Assembly: GCA_034766995.1 (NCBI GenBank)
Contig: CM068325.1
Coordinates: 8,181,116-8,245,115 of the forward strand
Reading direction: 5' to 3'
DNA from: Acanthacorydalis orientalis
Taxonomy: Eukaryota; Arthropoda; Insecta; Megaloptera; Corydalidae
DNA length: 64,000 bases
The notes beneath the pieces are model-generated. The model was not told where the DNA came from. It did no database searches and was given only the letters and a program-made list of their open reading frames with translations. The position numbers were made by a program, and so were the translations under genes. Of the stretch, positions 24,229-39,200 are shown in pieces. The stretch's first letter is position 1; each line of letters opens with the position of its first letter.

Positions 24229-27200
24229 GAACTGACAAATTTTTACTGAAATAACACGAAATATGTGTACATTTTTGATAAATTCTGTGATATTATCACT
24301 GAAATAGCGTTTTTGTCGCTTGAAATTGCGATATTTTTCATATAAACGTGATTTTCAACGACCAGACTCGATATTTGACGAAAAATGTTGCAACTTTTAT
24401 ATAAAACTAACTTATTTTGACTGAAATAACACGAAACATGTATACATTTTTTGTAAATTCTGTGATATTATCACTGAAATAGCGTTTTTGTCGCTTGAAA
24501 TTGCGATATTTTTCATATAAACGTGATTTTCAACGACCAGACTCGATATTTGACGAAAAATGTTGCAACTTTTATATAAAACTAACTTATTTTGACTGAA
24601 ATAACACGAAACATGTATACATTTTTGGTAAATTCTGTGATATTATCACTGAAATAGCGTTTTTGTCGCTTGAAATTGCGATATTTTTCATATAAACGTG
24701 ATTTTCTACGACCAGACTCGAGAATTGTTCAAAAATATTGCAACTTTTATATAGAACTGACATACTTTTACTGAAATAACAAGAAATATGTGTACATTTT
24801 TGATAAATTCTGTGATATTATCGCTGAAATAGCGTTTTTGTCGCTTGAAATTGCGATATTTTTCATATAAACGTGATTTTCAACGACCAGACTCGAGAAT
24901 TGTTCAAAATATTGCAACTTTTATATAGAACTGACATACTTTTACTGAAATAACAAGAAATATGTGTACATTTTTGATAAATTCTGTGATATTATCACTG
25001 AAATAGCGTTTTTGTCGCTTGAAATAGCGATATTTTTCATATAAACGTGATTATCAACGACCAGACTCGATATTTGACGAAAAATGTTGCAACTTTTATA
25101 TAAAACTAACTTATTTTGACTGAAATAACACGAAACATGTATACATTTTTTGTAAATTCTGTGATATTATCACTGAAATACCGTTTTTGTCGCTTGAAAT
25201 AGCGATATTTTTCATATAAACGTGATTTTCAACGACCAGACTCGAGAATTGTTCAAAATATTGCAACTTTTATATAGAACTGACATACTTTTACTGAAAT
25301 AACACGAAATATGTGTACATTTTTGATAAATTCTGTGATATTATCACTGAAATAGCGTTTTTGTCGCTTGAAATTGCGATATTTTTCATATAAACGTGAT
25401 TTTCTACGACCAGACTCGAGAATTGTTCAAAAATATTGCAACTTTTATATAGAACTGACATACTTTTACTGAAATAACACGAAATATGTGTACATTTTTG
25501 ATAAATTCTGTGATATTATCACTGAAATAGCGTTTTTGTCGCTTGAAATTGCGATATTTTTCATATAAACGTGATTTTCAACGACCAGACTCGATATTTG
25601 ACGAAAAATGTTGCAACTTTTATATAAAACTAACTTATTTTGACTGAAATAACACGAAACATGTATACATTTTTGGTAAATTCTGTGATATTATCACTGA
25701 AATAGCGTTTTTGTCGCTTGAAATTGCGATATTTTTCATATAAACGTGATTTTCAACGACCAGACTCGAGAATTGTTCAAAAATATTGCAACTTTTATAT
25801 AGAACTGACATACTTTTACTGAAATAACACGAAATATGTGTACATTTTTGATAAATTCTGTGATATTATCACTGAAATAGCGTTTTTGTCGCTTGAAATT
25901 GCGATATTTTTCATATAAACGTGATTTTCAACGACCAGACTCGATATTTGACGAAAAATGTTGCAACTTTTATATAGAACTGACATACTTTTACTGAAAT
26001 AACAAGAAATATGTGTACATTTTTGATAAATTCTGTGATATTATCGCTGAAATAGCGTTTTTGTCGCTTGAAATTGCGATATTTTTCATATAAACGTGAT
26101 TTTCAACGACCAGACTCGAGAATTGTTCAAAAATATTGCAACTTTTATATAGAACTGACATACTTTTACTGAAATAACAAGAAATATGTGTACATTTTTG
26201 ATAAATTCTGTGATATTATCACTGAAATAGCGTTTTTGTCGCTTGAAATTGCGATATTTTTCATATAAACGTGATTTTCAACGACCAGACTCGAGAATTG
26301 TTCAAAATATTGCAACTTTTATATAGAACTGACATACTTTTACTGAAATAACAAGAAATATGTGTACATTTTTGATAAATTCTGTGATATTATCACTGAA
26401 ATAGCGTTTTTGTCGCTTGAAATAGCGATATTTTTCATATAAACGTGATTTTCAACGACCAGACTCGATATTTGACGAAAAATGTTGCAACTTTTATATA
26501 AAACTAACTTATTTTGACTGAAATAACACGAAACATGTATACATTTTTGGTAAATTCTGTGATATTATCACTGAAATAGCGTTTTTGTCGCTTGAAATTG
26601 CGATATTTTTCATATAAACGTGATTTTCAACGACCAGACTCGAGAATTGTTCAAAAATATTGCAACTTTTATATAGAACTGACATACTTTTACTGAAATA
26701 ACACGAAATATGTGTACATTTTTGATAAATTCTGTGATATTATCACTGAAATAGCGTTTTTGTCGCTTGAAATTGCGATATTTTTCATATAAACGTGATT
26801 TTCAACGACCAGACTCGAGAATTGTTCAAAAATATTGCAACTTTTATATAGAACTGACATACTTTTACTGAAATAACACGAAATATGTGTACATTTTTGA
26901 TAAATTCTGTGATATTATCACTGAAATAGCGTTTTTGTCGCTTGAAATTGCGATATTTTTCATATAAACGTGATTTTCAACGACCAGACTCGAGAATTGT
27001 TCAAAAATATTGCAACTTTTATATAGAACTGACATACTTTTACTGAAATAACACGAAATATGTGTACATTTTTGATAAATTCTGTGATATTATCACTGAA
27101 ATAGCGTTTTTGTCGCTTGAAATAGCGATATTTTTCATATAAACGTGATTTTCAACGACCAGACTCGATATTTGACGAAAAATGTTGCAACTTTTATATA

Positions 27201-30200
27201 AAACTAACTTATTTTGACTGAAATAACACGAAACATGTATACATTTTTTGTAAATTCTGTGATATTATCACTGAAATAGCGTTTTTGTCGCTTGAAATTG
27301 CGATATTTTTCATATAAACGTGATTTTCAACGACCAGACTCGAGAATTGTTCAAAAATATTGCAACTTTTATATAGAACTGACATACTTTTACTGAAATA
27401 ACACGAAATATGTGTACATTTTTGATAAATTCTGTGATATTATCACTGAAATAGCGTTTTTGTCGCTTGAAATTGCGATATTTTTCATATAAACGTGATT
27501 TTCAACGACCAGACTCGAGAATTGTTCAAAAATATTGCAACTTTTATATAGAACTGACATACTTTTACTGAAATAACACGAAACATGTATACATTTTTGA
27601 TAAATTCTGTGATATTATCACTGAAATAGCGTTTTTGTCGCTTGAAATTGCGATATTTTTCATATAAACGTGATTTTCAACGACCAGACTCGAGAATTGT
27701 TCAAAAATATTGCAACTTTTATATAGAACTGACATACTTTTACTGAAATAACAAGAAATATGTGTACATTTTTGATAAATTCTGTGATATTATCACTGAA
27801 ATAGCGTTTTTGTCGCTTGAAATTGCGATATTTTTCATATAAACGTGATTTTCAACGACCAGACTCGAGAATTGTTCAAAAATATTGCAACTTTTATATA
27901 GAACTGACATACTTTTACTGAAATAACAAGAAATATGTGTACATTTTTGATAAATTCTGTGATATTATCACTGAAATAGCGTTTTTGTCGCTTGAAATTG
28001 CGATATTTTTCATATAAACGTGATTTTCAACGACCAGACTCGATATTTGACGAAAAATGTTGCAACTTTTATATAAAACTAACTTATTTTGACTGAAATA
28101 ACACGAAACATGTATACATTTTTTGTAAATTCTGTGATATTATCACTGAAATAGCGTTTTTGTCGCTTGAAATTGCGATATTTTTCATATAAACGTGATT
28201 TTCAACGACCAGACTCGAGAATTGTTCAAAAATATTGCAACTTTTATATAGAACTGACATACTTTTACTGAAATAACACGAAATATGTGTACATTTTTGA
28301 TAAATTCTGTGATATTATCACTGAAATAGCGTTTTTGTCGCTTGAAATTGCGATATTTTTCATATAAACGTGATTTTCAACGACCAGACTCGAGAATTGT
28401 TCAAAAATATTGCAACTTTTATATAGAACTGACATACTTTTACTGAAATAACACGAAATATGTGTACATTTTTGATAAATTCTGTGATATTATCACTGAA
28501 ATAGCGTTTTTGTCGCTTGAAATTGCGATATTTTTCATATAAACGTGATTTTCAACGACCAGACTCGATATTTGACGAAAAATGTTGCAACTTTTATATA
28601 AAACTAACTTATTTTGACTGAAATAACACGAAACATGTATACATTTTTTGTAAATTCTGTGATATTATCACTGAAATAGCGTTTTTGTCGCTTGAAATAG
28701 CGATATTTTTCATATAAACGTGATTTTCAACGACCAGACTCGAGAATTGTTCAATAATATTGCAACTTTTATATAGAACTAACTTATTTTGACTGAAATA
28801 ACACGAAATATGTGTACATTTTTGATAAATTCTGTGATATTATCACTGAAATAGCGTTTTTGTCGCTTGAAATTGCGATATTTTTCATATAAACGTGATT
28901 TTCAACGACCAGACTCGAGAATTGTTCAAAAATATTGCAACTTTTATATAGAACTGACATACTTTTACTGAAATAACAAGAAATATGTGTACATTTTTGA
29001 TAAATTCTGTGATATTATCACTGAAATAGCGTTTTTGTCGCTTGAAATTGCGATATTTTTCATATAAACGTGATTTTCAACGACCAGACTCGAGAATTGT
29101 TCAAAAATATTGCAACTTTTATATAGAACTGACATACTTTTACTGAAATAACACGAAATATGTGTACATTTTTGATAAATTCTGTGATATTATCACTGAA
29201 ATAGCGTTTTTGTCGCTTGAAATTGCGATATTTTTCATATAAACGTGATTTTCAACGACCAGACTCGATATTTGACGAAAAATGTTGCAACTTTTATATA
29301 AAACTAACTTATTTTGACTGAAATAACACGAAACATGTATACATTTTTGGTAAATTCTGTGATATTATCACTGAAATAGCGTTTTTGTCGCTTGAAATTG
29401 CGATATTTTTCATATAAACGTGATTTTCTACGACCAGACTCGAGAATTGTTCAAAAATATTGCAACTTTTATATAGAACTGACATACTTTTACTGAAATA
29501 ACAAGAAATATGTGTACATTTTTGATAAATTCTGTGATATTATCACTGAAATAGCGTTTTTGTCGCTTGAAATTGCGATATTTTTCATATAAACGTGATT
29601 TTCAACGACCAGACTCGAGAATTGTTCAAAAATATTGCAACTTTTATATAGAACTGACATACTTTTACTGAAATAACAAGAAATATGTGTACATTTTTGA
29701 TAAATTCTGTGATATTATCACTGAAATAGCGTTTTTGTCGCTTGAAATAGCGATATTTTTCATATAAACGTGATTTTCAACGACCAGACTCGATATTTGA
29801 CGAAAAATGTTGCAACTTTTATATAAAACTAACTTATTTTGACTGAAATAACACGAAACATGTATACATTTTTTGTAAATTCTGTGATATTATCACTGAA
29901 ATACCGTTTTTGTCGCTTGAAATAGCGATATTTTTCATATAAACGTGATTTTCAACGACCAGACTCGAGAATTGTTCAAAATATTGCAACTTTTATATAG
30001 AACTGACATACTTTTACTGAAATAACACGAAATATGTGTACATTTTTGATAAATTCTGTGATATTATCACTGAAATAGCGTTTTTGTCGCTTGAAATTGC
30101 GATATTTTTCATATAAACGTGATTTTCTACGACCAGACTCGAGAATTGTTCAAAAATATTGCAACTTTTATATAGAACTGACATACTTTTACTGAAATAA

Positions 30201-33200
30201 CAAGAAATATGTGTACATTTTTGATAAATTCTGTGATATTATCACTGAAATAGCGTTTTTGTCGCTTGAAATTGCGATATTTTTCATATAAACGTGATTT
30301 TCAACGACCAGACTCGAGAATTGTTCAAAAATATTGCAACTTTTATATAGAACTGACATACTTTTACTGAAATAACAAGAAATATGTGTACATTTTTGAT
30401 AAATTCTGTGATATTATCACTGAAATAGCGTTTTTGTCGCTTGAAATAGCGATATTTTTCATATAAACGTGATTTTCAACGACCAGACTCGATATTTGAC
30501 GAAAAATGTTGCAACTTTTATATAAAACTAACTTATTTTGACTGAAATAACACGAAACATGTATACATTTTTTGTAAATTCTGTGATATTATCACTGAAA
30601 TAGCGTTTTTGTCGCTTGAAATAGCGATATTTTTCATATAAACGTGATTTTCAACGACCAGACTCGAGAATTGTTCAAAAATATTGCAACTTTTATATAG
30701 AACTGACATACTTTTACTGAAATAACACGAAATATGTGTACATTTTTGATAAATTCTGTGATATTATCACTGAAGTAGCGTTTTTGTCGCTTGAAATTGC
30801 GATATTTTTCATATAAACGTGATTTTCAACGACCAGACTCGAGAATTGTTCAAAAATATTGCAACTTTTATATAGAACTGACATACTTTTACTGAAATAA
30901 CACGAAATATGTGTACATTTTTGATAAATTCTGTGATATTATCACTGAAATAGCGTTTTTGTCGCTTGAAATTGCGATATTTTTCATATAAACGTGATTT
31001 TCAACGACCAGACTCGATATTTGACGAAAAATGTTGCAACTTTTATATAGAACTGACATACTTTTACTGAAATAACACGAAACATGTATACATTTTTGAT
31101 AAATTCTGTGATATTATCACTGAAATAGCGTTTTTGTCGCTTGAAATTGCGATATTTTTCATATAAACGTGATTTTCAACGACCAGACTCGAGAATTGTT
31201 CAAAAATATTGCAACTTTTATATAGAACTGACATACTTTTACTGAAATAACACGAAATATGTGTACATTTTTGATAAATTCTGTGATATTATCACTGAAA
31301 TAGCGTTTTTGTCGCTTGAAATTGCGATATTTTTCATATAAACGTGATTTTCAACGACCAGACTCGAGAATTGTTCAAAAATATTGCAACTTTTATATAG
31401 AACTGACATACTTTTACTGAAATAACACGAAATATGTGTACATTTTTGATAAATTCTGTGATATTATCACTGAAATAGCGTTTTTGTCGCTTGAAATTGC
31501 GATATTTTTCATATAAACGTGATTTTCAACGACCAGACTCGAGAATTGTTCAAAAATATTGCAACTTTTATATAGAACTGACATACTTTTACTGAAATAA
31601 CACGAAATATGTGTACATTTTTGATAAATTCTGTGATATTATCACTGAAATAGCGTTTTTGTCGCTTGAAATTGCGATATTTTTCATATAAACGTGATTT
31701 TCAACGACCAGACTCGAGAATTGTTCAAAAATATTGCAACTTTTATATAGAACTGACATACTTTTACTGAAATAACAAGAAATATGTGTACATTTTTGAT
31801 AAATTCTGTGATATTATCACTGAAATAGCGTTTTTGTCGCTTGAAATTGCGATATTTTTCATATAAACGTGATTTTCAACGACCAGACTCGATATTTGAC
31901 GAAAAATGTTGCAACTTTTATATAGAACTAACTTATTTTGACTGAAATAACACCAAATATGTATACATTTTTGGTAAATTCTGTGATATTATCACTGAAA
32001 TAGCGTTTTTGTCGCTTGAAATTGCGATATTTTTCATATAAACGTGATTTTCAACGACCAGACTCGAGAATTGTTCAAAAATATTGCAACTTTTATATAG
32101 AACTGACATACTTTTACTGAAATAACAAGAAATATGTGTACATTTTTGATAAATTCTGTGATATTATCACTGAAATAGCGTTTTTGTCGCTTGAAATTGC
32201 GATATTTTTCATATAAACGTGATTTTCAACGACCAGACTCGATATTTGACGAAAAATGTTGCAACTTTTATATAAAACTAACTTATTTTGACTGAAATAA
32301 CACGAAACATGTATACATTTTTTGTAAATTCTGTGATATTATCACTGAAATAGCGTTTTTGTCGCTTGAAATAGCGATATTTTTCATATAAACGTGATTT
32401 TCAACGACCAGACTCGAGAATTGTTCAAAAATATTGCAACTTTTATATAGAACTGACATACTTTTACTGAAATAACACGAAATATGTGTACATTTTTGAT
32501 AAATTCTGTGATATTATCACTGAAATAGCGTTTTTGTCGCTTGAAATTGCGATATTTTTCATATAAACGTGATTTTCAACGACCAGACTCGAGAATTGTT
32601 CAAAAATATTGCAACTTTTATATAGAACTGACATACTTTTACTGAAATAACAAGAAATATGTGTACATTTTTGATAAATTCTGTGATATTATCGCTGAAA
32701 TAGCGTTTTTGTCGCTTGAAATTGCGATATTTTTCATATAAACGTGATTTTCAACGACCAGACTCGAGAATTGTTCAAAATATTGCAACTTTTATATAGA
32801 ACTGACATACTTTTACTGAAATAACAAGAAATATGTGTACATTTTTGATAAATTCTGTGATATTATCACTGAAATAGCGTTTTTGTCGCTTGAAATAGCG
32901 ATATTTTTCATATAAACGTGATTATCAACGACCAGACTCGATATTTGACGAAAAATGTTGCAACTTTTATATAAAACTAACTTATTTTGACTGAAATAAC
33001 ACGAAACATGTATACATTTTTTGTAAATTCTGTGATATTATCACTGAAATACCGTTTTTGTCGCTTGAAATAGCGATATTTTTCATATAAACGTGATTTT
33101 CAACGACCAGACTCGAGAATTGTTCAAAAATATTGCAACTTTTATATAGAACTGACATACTTTTACTGAAATAACACGAAATATGTGTACATTTTTGATA

Positions 33201-36200
33201 AATTCTGTGATATTATCACTGAAATAGCGTTTTTGTCGCTTGAAATTGCGATATTTTTCATATAAACGTGATTTTCAACGACCAGACTCGAGAATTGTTC
33301 AAAAATATTGCAACTTTTATATAGAACTGACATACTTTTACTGAAATAACACGAAACATGTATACATTTTTGGTAAATTCTGTGATATTATCACTGAAAT
33401 AGCGTTTTTGTCGCTTGAAATTGCGATATTTTTCATATAAACGTGATTTTCAACGACCAGACTCGAGAATTGTTCAAAAATATTGCAACTTTTATATAGA
33501 ACTGACATACTTTTACTGAAATAACACGAAATATGTGTACATTTTTGATAAATTCTGTGATATTATCACTGAAATAGCGTTTTTGTCGCTTGAAATTGCG
33601 ATATTTTTCATATAAACGTGATTTTCAACGACCAGACTCGAGAATTGTTCAAAAATATTGCAACTTTTATATAGAACTGACATACTTTTACTGAAATAAC
33701 AAGAAATATGTGTACATTTTTGATAAATTCTGTGATATTATCACTGAAATAGCGTTTTTGTCGCTTGAAATAGCGATATTTTTCATATAAACGTGATTTT
33801 CAACGACCAGACTCGATATTTGACGAAAAATGTTGCAACTTTTATATAGAACTGACATACTTTTACTGAAATAACAAGAAATATGTGTACATTTTTGGTA
33901 AATTCTGTGATATTATCACTGAAATAGCGTTTTTGTCGCTTGAAATTGCGATATTTTTCATATAAACGTGATTTTCAACGACCAGACTCGAGAATTGTTC
34001 AAAAATATTGCAACTTTTATATAGAACTGACATACTTTTACTGAAATAACAAGAAATATGTGTACATTTTTGATAAATTCTGTGATATTATCACTGAAAT
34101 AGCGTTTTTGTCGCTTGAAATTGCGATATTTTTCATATAAACGTGATTTTCAACGACCAGACTCGAGAATTGTTCAAAAATATTGCAACTTTTATATAGA
34201 ACTGACATACTTTTACTGAAATAACACGAAATATGTGTACATTTTTGATAAATTCTGTGATATTATCACTGAAATAGCGTTTTTGTCGCTTGAAATAGCG
34301 ATATTTTTCATATAAACGTGATTTTCAACGACCAGACTCGAGAATTGTTCAAAAATATTGCAACTTTTATATAGAACTGACATACTTTTACTGAAATAAC
34401 ACGAAATATGTGTACATTTTTGATAAATTCTGTGATATTATCACTGAAGTAGCGTTTTTGTCGCTTGAAATTGCGATATTTTTCATATAAACGTGATTTT
34501 CAACGACCAGACTCGAGAATTGTTCAAAAATATTGCAACTTTTATATAGAACTGACATACTTTTACTGAAATAACACGAAATATGTGTACATTTTTGATA
34601 AATTCTGTGATATTATCACTGAAATAGCGTTTTTGTCGCTTGAAATTGCGATATTTTTCATATAAACGTGATTTTCAACGACCAGACTCGATATTTGACG
34701 AAAAATGTTGCAACTTTTATATAAAACTAACTTATTTTGACTGAAATAACACGAAACATGTATACATTTTTTGTAAATTCTGTGATATTATCACTGAAGT
34801 AGCGTTTTTGTCGCTTGAAATTGCGATATTTTTCATATAAACGTGATTTTCAACGACCAGACTCGATATTTGACGAAAAATGTTGCAACTTTTATATAAA
34901 ACTAACTTATTTTGACTGAAATAACACGAAACATGTATACATTTTTGGTAAATTCTGTGATATTATCACTGAAATAGCGTTTTTGTCGCTTGAAATTGCG
35001 ATATTTTTCATATAAACGTGATTTTCTACGACCAGACTCGAGAATTGTTCAAAAATATTGCAACTTTTATATAGAACTGACATACTTTTACTGAAATAAC
35101 AAGAAATATGTGTACATTTTTGATAAATTCTGTGATATTATCACTGAAATAGCGTTTTTGTCGCTTGAAATTGCGATATTTTTCATATAAACGTGATTTT
35201 CAACGACCAGACTCGAGAATTGTTCAAAAATATTGCAACTTTTATATAGAACTGACATACTTTTACTGAAATAACAAGAAATATGTGTACATTTTTGATA
35301 AATTCTGTGATATTATCACTGAAATAGCGTTTTTGTCGCTTGAAATAGCGATATTTTTCATATAAACGTGATTTTCAACGACCAGACTCGATATTTGACG
35401 AAAAATGTTGCAACTTTTATATAAAACTAACTTATTTTGACTGAAATAACACGAAACATGTATACATTTTTTGTAAATTCTGTGATATTATCACTGAAAT
35501 AGCGTTTTTGTCGCTTGAAATAGCGATATTTTTCATATAAACGTGATTTTCAACGACCAGACTCTAGAATTGTTCAAAAATATTGCAATTTTTATATAGA
35601 ACTGACATACTTTTACTGAAATTACAAGAAATATGTGTACATTTTTGATAAATTCTGTGAAATTATCACTGAAATAGCGTTTTTGTCGCTTGAAATTGCG
35701 ATATTTTTCATATAAACGTGATTTTCAACGACCAGACTCGAGAATTGTTCAAAAATATTGCAACTTTTATATAGAACTGACATACTTTTACTGAAATAAC
35801 AAGAAATATGTGTACATTTTTGATAAATTCTGTGATATTATCACTGAAATAGCGTTTTTGTCGCTTGAAATTGCGATATTTTTCATATAAACGTGATTTT
35901 CAACGACCAGACTCGAGAATTGTTCAAAATATTGCAACTTTTATATAGAACTGACATACTTTTACTGAAATAACAAGAAATATGTGTACATTTTTGATAA
36001 ATTCTGTGATATTATCACTGAAATAGCGTTTTTGTCGCTTGAAATAGCGATATTTTTCATATAAACGTGATTATCAACGACCAGACTCGATATTTGACGA
36101 AAAATGTTGCAACTTTTATATAAAACTAACTTATTTTGACTGAAATAACACGAAACATGTATACATTTTTTGTAAATTCTGTGATATTATCACTGAAATA

Positions 36201-39200
36201 CCGTTTTTGTCGCTTGAAATAGCGATATTTTTCATATAAACGTGATTTTCAACGACCAGACTCGATATTTGAAGAAAAATGTTGCAACTTTTATATAGAA
36301 CTAACTTATTTTGACTGAAATAACACGAAACATGTATACATTTTTGGTAAATTCTGTGATATTATCACTGAAGTAGCGTTTTTGTCGCTTGAAATTGCGA
36401 TATTTTTCATATAAACGTGATTTTCAACGACCAGACTCGAGAATTGTTCAAAAATATTGCAACTTTTATATAGAACTGACATACTTTTACTGAAATAACA
36501 CGAAATATGTGTACATTTTTGATAAATTCTGTGATATTATCACTGAAATAGCGTTTTTGTCGCTTGAAATTGCGATATTTTTCATATAAACGTGATTTTC
36601 AACGACCAGACTCGATATTTGACGAAAAATGTTGCAACTTTTATATAAAACTAACTTATTTTGACTGAAATAACACGAAACATGTATACATTTTTTGTAA
36701 ATTCTGTGATATTATCACTGAAATAGCGTTTTTGTCGCTTGAAATTGCGATATTTTTCATATAAACGTGATTTTCAACGACCAGACTCGAGAATTGTTCA
36801 AAAATATTGCAACTTTTATATAGAACTGACATACTTTTACTGAAATAACACGAAACATGTATACATTTTTGGTAAATTCTGTGATATTATCACTGAAATA
36901 GCGTTTTTGTCGCTTGAAATTGCGATATTTTTCATATAAACGTGATTTTCTACGACCAGACTCGAGAATTGTTCAAAAATATTGCAACTTTTATATAGAA
37001 CTGACATACTTTTACTGAAATAACAAGAAATATGTGTACATTTTTGATAAATTCTGTGATATTATCGCTGAAATAGCGTTTTTGTCGCTTGAAATTGCGA
37101 TATTTTTCATATAAACGTGATTTTCAACGACCAGACTCGAGAATTGTTCAAAAATATTGCAACTTTTATATAGAACTGACATACTTTTACTGAAATAACA
37201 AGAAATATGTGTACATTTTTGATAAATTCTGTGATATTATCACTGAAATAGCGTTTTTGTCGCTTGAAATAGCGATATTTTTCATATAAACGTGATTATC
37301 AACGACCAGACTCGATATTTGACGAAAAATGTTGCAACTTTTATATAAAACTAACTTATTTTGACTGAAATAACACGAAACATGTATACATTTTTTGTAA
37401 ATTCTGTGATATTATCACTGAAATACCGTTTTTGTCGCTTGAAATAGCGATATTTTTCATATAAACGTGATTTTCAACGACCAGACTCGAGAATTGTTCA
37501 AAAATATTGCAACTTTTATATAGAACTGACATACTTTTACTGAAATAACACGAAATATGTGTACATTTTTGATAAATTCTGTGATATTATCACTGAAATA
37601 GCGTTTTTGTCGCTTGAAATTGCGATATTTTTCATATAAACGTGATTTTCTACGACCAGACTCGAGAATTGTTCAAAAATATTGCAACTTTTATATAGAA
37701 CTGACATACTTTTACTGAAATAACAAGAAATATGTGTACATTTTTGATAAATTCTGTGATATTATCACTGAAATAGCGTTTTTGTCGCTTGAAATTGCGA
37801 TATTTTTCATATAAACGTGATTTTCAACGACCAGACTCGATATTTGACGAAAAATGTTGCAACTTTTATATAAAACTAACTTATTTTGACTGAAATAACA
37901 CCAAATATGAATACATTTTTTGTAAATTCTGTGATATTATCACTGAAATAGCGTTTTTGTCGCTTGAAATAGCGATATTTTTCATATAAACGTGATTTTC
38001 AACGACCAGACTCGATATTTGACGAAAAATGTTGCAACTTTTATATAAAACTAACTTATTTTGACTGAAATAACACCAAATATGTATACATTTTTGGTAA
38101 ATTCTGTGATATTATCACTGAAATAGCGTTTTTGTCGCTTGAAATTGCGATATTTTTCATATAAACGTGATTTTCAACGACCAGACTCGAGAATTGTTCA
38201 AAAATATTGCAACTTTTATATAGAACTGACATACTTTTACTGAAATAACACGAAATATGTGTACATTTTTGATAAATTCTGTGATATTATCACTGAAGTA
38301 GCGTTTTTGTCGCTTGAAATTGCGATATTTTTCATATAAACGTGATTTTCAACGACCAGACTCGAGAATTGTTCAAAAATATTGCAACTTTTATATAGAA
38401 CTGACATACTTTTACTGAAATAACAAGAAATATGTGTACATTTTTGATAAATTCTGTGATATTATCACTGAAATAGCGTTTTTGTCGCTTGAAATAGCGA
38501 TATTTTTCATATAAACGTGATTTTCAACGACCAGACTCGATATTTGACGAAAAATGTTGCAACTTTTATATAAAACTAACTTATTTTGACTGAAATAACA
38601 CGAAACATGTATACATTTTTTGTAAATTCTGTGATATTATCACTGAAATAGCGTTTTTGTCGCTTGAAATAGCGATATTTTTCATATAAACGTGATTTTC
38701 AACGACCAGACTCGATATTTGACGAAAAATGTTGCAACTTTTATATAAAACTAACTTATTTTGACTGAAATAACACCAAATATGTATACATTTTTGGTAA
38801 ATTCTGTGATATTATCACTGAAATAGCGTTTTTGTCGCTTGAAATTGCGATATTTTTCATATAAACGTGATTTTCAACGACCAGACTCGAGAATTGTTCA
38901 AAAATATTGCAACTTTTATATAGAACTGACATACTTTTACTGAAATAACACCAAATATGTGTACATTTTTGATAAATTCTGTGATATTATCACTGAAGTA
39001 GCGTTTTTGTCGCTTGAAATTGCGATATTTTTCATATAAACGTGATTTTCAACGACCAGACTCGAGAATTGTTCAAAAATATTGCAACTTTTATATAGAA
39101 CTGACATACTTTTACTGAAATAACAAGAAATATGTGTACATTTTTGATAAATTCTGTGATATTATCACTGAAGTAGCGTTTTTGTCGCTTGAAATTGCGA